Assembly (NCBI GenBank): GCA_002440805.1
Contig: DJVD01000134.1
Coordinates: 5,017-12,522 of the forward strand
Direction: 5' to 3'
Source of the DNA: Chloroflexi bacterium UBA6265
GTDB lineage: Bacteria > Chloroflexota > Chloroflexia > Thermomicrobiales > UBA6265
DNA: 7,506 nucleotides
A model generated the notes under the pieces. That model saw only the letters and a program-made list of their open reading frames with translations. It was not told the origin of the DNA and ran no database searches. The position numbers were made by a program, and so were the translations under genes. Within the stretch, counting starts at the first letter, position 1. Each line of letters opens with the position of its first letter. Below are positions 4,758 to 7,506 of this stretch, in pieces.

Positions 4758-6635
4758 ATGCGTCGCGTTTTAACAGGCTTGGTAATCGTGGCAATCCTGC
4801 TAACGCCGTTCGCACCCTTTGGTCCCCAGCCATCGCCCGTAGTTGCCCAGCAATCCACCACAGCCACTACCACCGATAGCCTCAACCTGCGCGCCAGCTC
4901 ATCACTTTCCAGCCGGGTGCTGCTGGTGATGCCTCGAGGCGTGAGTGTGGTGGTGCGGGGCGCTGCCAGTGGCGGCTACTTGCCTGTTACCTATCGCGGT
5001 ACGCAGGGGTGGGCACATGCCGATTTTCTCGCTGTTGCCAAACCAGCCGGAATCCAGGGGCAATCCGGCACCGTCACCGAAGCCCTCAACCTTCGCATTG
5101 GCCCTTCATCTGGCCACCGCGCCATTCTCGTTCTACCGGCGGGGGCGAAACTCACTGTCACCGGAACGAGTTCCAATGGGTACCTGGCCGTGACATATGG
5201 TGGCTATTCTGGCTACGCGCATCGCGACTGGATTCGCACGTCGTCCCCACCGCCAGTGGTTGCGCCGGCACCAACCGCGGTGCCATCAAAACCAGTAACC
5301 AGCAGCAGCGGCAAGATCACCGAGAGCCTCAACCTTCGGAGCAAGGCCAGCACAACCTCCTCGGTGATCCTTGTGATGCCAGCGGGCGCCACGGTGAGCC
5401 TCACCGGTGGCACTTCAGGCGATTTCCTCCAGGTGAAGTACAGTGGCAAAACCGGATGGGCTCACAAGAACTGGATCCGGGTGCAATCCGCTCCAACCAG
5501 GCCTGCTCCGCCGAAGCCCGCACCTACCGCCGTTCCACCCAAGCCTGTGCCAACCCCAACGCCACCAAAGCCTGCACCGACGCCAGTGCCGACCAAGCCG
5601 ACTCCAGTGCCCTCTGCGCCGAAGCCACCAGTCACGATTGTTACCGGCACTGCACGCGTCATCGAAGATCTGAATATGCGATCGGAACCAAACACATCGT
5701 CCGCGATCCTGATGGTTCTACGAGGTGGTACCACGGTGACACTCACAGGAGCTGTTTCCGGCCTGTTTTACGGTGTCCAAAGCAATGACACCGGTGGTTG
5801 GGCTCACAAGGACTGGATCCAACTGGTGCAGGCGGATGTCACGCCCACCAATACGGCACTCGTCACGGAGGCGGTGGTATTGCGCGGCGGACCGGCGACG
5901 CAATACAAGCGGATTCAGGTGTTGCCCGCAGGCGTGCGCGTAACCCTGACCGGGCAGCAGTCCAACGGTTTTCACTCGGTGTCGTATAACGGCAAGGCGG
6001 GATGGGCGTTCTCTACTTATCTTAACCTGGACCTATCCGGCCAGAACTTCCCTGTACTTCCGCCGGCAAGCGTTGAGCCGCAGCCGGAACTGTTCCCACC
6101 AATCACGACAAACCAGGGCTTCCATTACACAAATGCTATTGTGGGCCCCGCCCGTGGCACCCCCGAGCAGGCGTTGGAATATGCAAAGCGAACCAAATCG
6201 CTGCACATTGCCGATGTCGAGTTGTACATCTACGAGATCTATCGCCTGGCGCCAACGCTGGGATTCGATCCATCGCTGCTCATTGCCCAGTCCGCGCTTG
6301 AGACCGGATACTGGAAGAGCAAATGGTGGGACGAGCGGTTGAACCCCGCCGGGTTGGGAATTAACGACAATCCATCCACCCATCCGTACAGCGGCAAGTT
6401 CCCGAATGGGACGATTTCTGCCCGCGCCCAGCTGGCGCACATGCATGCCGAGGTGTACGGCACCAACAAGGTGTTGCCGACGGTACTGCAGGGTATCGAT
6501 ATCACCTACGAAAACGTGATCAAGGCGGGGTGGGCCGGAACCGTGGTGACACTGGACGATCTCGCCGGGACCTGGGCCACCGATCCACAATATGGCTGGA
6601 AGATTTCCCGCGTGGCATCCTACATCTTCGGTTAA
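4758..6635 (+). CDS. Exported five-SH3b-repeat protein with C-terminal glucosaminidase domain (putative peptidoglycan hydrolase)
   Basis: From ATG 4758 this is a 625-residue exported protein. MRRVLTGLVIVAILLTPFAP is a signal peptide, likely cut after VVA (residue 30). Five bacterial SH3 repeats follow at about 36-92, 105-160, 185-241, 297-356 and 366-423, each with a (L/V)xLR or LNMR motif and most ending GWAHxxWI. Pro/Thr-rich linkers lie at 164-179 and 245-293. Residues about 455-620 resemble glucosaminidase (PF01832/GH73-like) domains: LLIAQSALETGYWKSKWW at 507-524, with E515 the expected catalytic acid, and NPAGLGI at 529-535. The inferred role is binding wall glycan through SH3b and cleaving its beta-1,4-glycosidic bonds outside the cell. 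The frame is open upstream to 4602, but ATG 4758 has AGGGG about 9 nt upstream and places the signal peptide at the N-terminus. Repeat 5 is the most divergent (WAFSTYL). Confidence 0.9.
   Translation: MRRVLTGLVIVAILLTPFAPFGPQPSPVVAQQSTTATTTDSLNLRASSSLSSRVLLVMPRGVSVVVRGAASGGYLPVTYRGTQGWAHADFLAVAKPAGIQGQSGTVTEALNLRIGPSSGHRAILVLPAGAKLTVTGTSSNGYLAVTYGGYSGYAHRDWIRTSSPPPVVAPAPTAVPSKPVTSSSGKITESLNLRSKASTTSSVILVMPAGATVSLTGGTSGDFLQVKYSGKTGWAHKNWIRVQSAPTRPAPPKPAPTAVPPKPVPTPTPPKPAPTPVPTKPTPVPSAPKPPVTIVTGTARVIEDLNMRSEPNTSSAILMVLRGGTTVTLTGAVSGLFYGVQSNDTGGWAHKDWIQLVQADVTPTNTALVTEAVVLRGGPATQYKRIQVLPAGVRVTLTGQQSNGFHSVSYNGKAGWAFSTYLNLDLSGQNFPVLPPASVEPQPELFPPITTNQGFHYTNAIVGPARGTPEQALEYAKRTKSLHIADVELYIYEIYRLAPTLGFDPSLLIAQSALETGYWKSKWWDERLNPAGLGINDNPSTHPYSGKFPNGTISARAQLAHMHAEVYGTNKVLPTVLQGIDITYENVIKAGWAGTVVTLDDLAGTWATDPQYGWKISRVASYIFG
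5490..5642 (+). repeat. Pro/Thr/Lys-rich linker coding repeats
   Basis: This codes for residues 245-295 of the SH3b protein, an imperfect run of units such as PPKPAPT, PPKPVPT and PTKPTPV. Such segments are extended wall-spanning linkers in exported proteins. Short repeated DNA units here are prone to slippage, so length probably varies between strains. It separates SH3b repeats 1-3 from 4-5. Confidence 0.75.
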
Positions 6636-6643
6636 CGCTGCGC

Positions 6644-6660
6644 AGTTGCATGATGCGACT
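6644..6660. repeat. Near-perfect 17-bp dyad in the 65-bp gap before the DUF1089 gene
   Basis: AGTTGCATGATGCGACT is symmetrical around a single G, with one mismatched pair. With a one-base centre it cannot form a good hairpin, so an operator is more likely than a terminator. It begins 9 nt after the glucosaminidase stop and ends 40 nt before the next ATG. Confidence 0.4.
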
Positions 6661-6700
6661 CGCCTGATTTGGAACCGGCGGCGCCGATGGAGGCACACTT

Positions 6701-7267
6701 ATGACCAACGAACTGATTTGGCAGCACCTCGATCAGCCAGGCTGGGAACACGTTCGGATACAGGACGATCATCCAGGCTGGACTGTTTTCGACAGTATTT
6801 TCGTGCGCCACCATCTGGGCCAGATACTTCGTGGCGGATATACGCTGATTACCGACAAGAAATGGCGCACCCTGGAGTTGCGCCTGATGGTAGAAACCCA
6901 GCCCGGCAGCATGGAAGGAATCCATCTGCTCAGCGAGGGCGACGGCCACTGGACGGATGCCGACGAGAATGCCATGTCGGAGCTGGACGGTTGCCTGGAT
7001 GTGGATATCCAGTGGTCGCCGCTTACAAATACATTGCCTGTCAATCGATTGCCTCTGGTGGCACACGATGAGCAAAATCTGCGCGTGGCCTACATTTCGT
7101 TGCCTGAACTGACAGTGCAGCCAGTCAAACAGCGCTATTCGCGAGTGGATGCAACCAGTGTGAGGTACTCCTCCGAGACCCGGGAGTTCGTGCGTGACCT
7201 CACCGTCGATCCCGACGGGTACGTCGTCTCGTACCCCGGCCTGTTCACTCGCACCTGGCCCAAGTAA
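6701..7267 (+). CDS. DUF1089 / putative glycolipid-binding family protein
   Basis: This 188-residue protein matches the pattern of the putative glycolipid-binding family (PF06475, DUF1089) along its whole length. It opens with W7...PGWEHVRI at 13-20, then YTLITDKKWRT at 47-57, the signature LDGCLDVDIQWSPLTNTLPV at 95-114, YISLPEL near 131-137, QRYSR at 144-148 and VDPDGYVVSYPGLF at 169-182. The last block is the family's C-terminal VDxxGxVxxYPGxF motif. Its length is normal for the family, whose fold is a beta-rich barrel-like structure; the biochemical role is not established and the name rests on structural resemblance to lipid-binding folds. No signal peptide is present, so it is probably cytosolic. 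ATG 6701 has GGAGG 7 nt upstream. It lies 65 bp downstream of the glucosaminidase gene with no clear terminator between, so co-transcription is possible. Confidence 0.92.
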   Translation: MTNELIWQHLDQPGWEHVRIQDDHPGWTVFDSIFVRHHLGQILRGGYTLITDKKWRTLELRLMVETQPGSMEGIHLLSEGDGHWTDADENAMSELDGCLDVDIQWSPLTNTLPVNRLPLVAHDEQNLRVAYISLPELTVQPVKQRYSRVDATSVRYSSETREFVRDLTVDPDGYVVSYPGLFTRTWPK

Positions 7268-7506
7268 GAAACGCTTTGGGCAAAGCCGTCAGATTTGGAA
7301 GCCTTGGCCAGCCCATCCTGCGCCCGGAGAATCGCTGTCCGCCATTGAGGGGACTGGGCATCATGCCGGGCTACGGCGATTCCCGCCTCCCATCCGGGCG
7401 ACCGGCAATTTGCTGGTGGAGCCAGCACGGACACGTGAATGCCTCCCGTCACCAGCAGCCAGGAGACAAGCCAGATCGCATTCCACATATCCCTGGTCTG
7501 TGCTAC
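7268..7506. other. Terminal region with no supported gene
   Basis: I find no convincing gene in these 239 bases. A small hairpin GCTTT-N4-AAAGC at 7273-7286 follows the DUF1089 stop and may be a weak terminator. Another perfect inverted repeat, TGCTGG/CCAGCA with a 5-nt loop, is at 7411-7427. Frames are open on both strands, including a minus-strand one starting MWNAIWLVSWLL at 7488, but it continues into the DUF1089 gene and has no family resemblance. It could be the edge of another gene or an intergenic repeat. Confidence 0.5.
7273..7286 (+). terminator. Possible weak terminator after the DUF1089 gene
   Basis: GCTTT (7273-7277) and AAAGC (7282-7286) form a 5-bp stem with a tetraloop, starting 5 nt after the TAA. 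The stem is short and no T-tract follows, so this is a weak call made mainly from position. Confidence 0.25.

Noticed and set aside
6033..6698. 221-codon minus-strand ORF
   Set aside because: Antisense to the glucosaminidase domain; no motif of its own.
7135..7488. 117-codon minus-strand ORF beginning with a hydrophobic stretch
   Set aside because: Over a third of it is antisense to the well-supported DUF1089 gene, and the rest resembles no family. A membrane-protein fragment in 7268-7488 cannot be fully excluded.
1..7506. CRISPR arrays, tRNA/rRNA genes, insertion sequences
   Set aside because: I saw no regularly spaced direct repeats, no tRNA-like cloverleaf, and no transposase or terminal inverted repeats.

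Overview
The window looks like a chromosomal segment of a moderately GC-rich bacterium with a Gram-positive-type SOS system. The evidence is a perfect GAAC-N4-GTTC LexA-type box, an actinobacterial-style ImuB/DnaE2 translesion module, and a secreted multi-SH3b glucosaminidase with Pro/Thr-rich linkers. Together these suggest Chloroflexota (Thermomicrobia/Sphaerobacter-like) or a relative. The phylum is an inference from gene style only; there is no rRNA or other marker here.

Left part, minus strand (1-3041): a DNA-damage-tolerance cassette reading leftwards. A LexA-type operator (3028-3041) precedes an ImuB-like, catalytically degenerate Y-family polymerase (1799-2992). This is followed by a translationally overlapping 93-codon gene resembling DUF6504 (1569-1850), then a 172-bp gap, then the N-terminal 465 codons of an error-prone C-family polymerase DnaE2, which leaves the window at base 1. 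No ImuA/RecA-like gene is visible, so the small overlapping protein occupies the place where a third mutasome component might be expected.

Centre, plus strand (3194-4500): two tandem DinB-superfamily four-helix-bundle proteins (putative metal-dependent, DfsB type; not polymerase IV) and an unrecognised 87-codon gene, spaced 10 and 13 bp apart. They form an apparent operon that ends in a perfect 13-bp-stem hairpin terminator. This operon diverges from the imuB cassette, and the LexA-type box lies in the shared 201-bp intergenic region, so both sides could belong to the damage response.

Right part, plus strand (4574-7267): a monocistronic-looking gene for an exported 625-residue protein with five SH3b repeats and a C-terminal glucosaminidase domain (cell-wall binding and hydrolysis), then a gene for a DUF1089/putative glycolipid-binding protein. 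Bases 7268-7506 hold no gene I can support; they contain short inverted repeats and a 13-nt element that also occurs in the imuB-dnaE2 gap.

The most interesting item is the SOS-box-controlled imuB-small gene-dnaE2 cassette without imuA, divergent from paired DinB-family genes.
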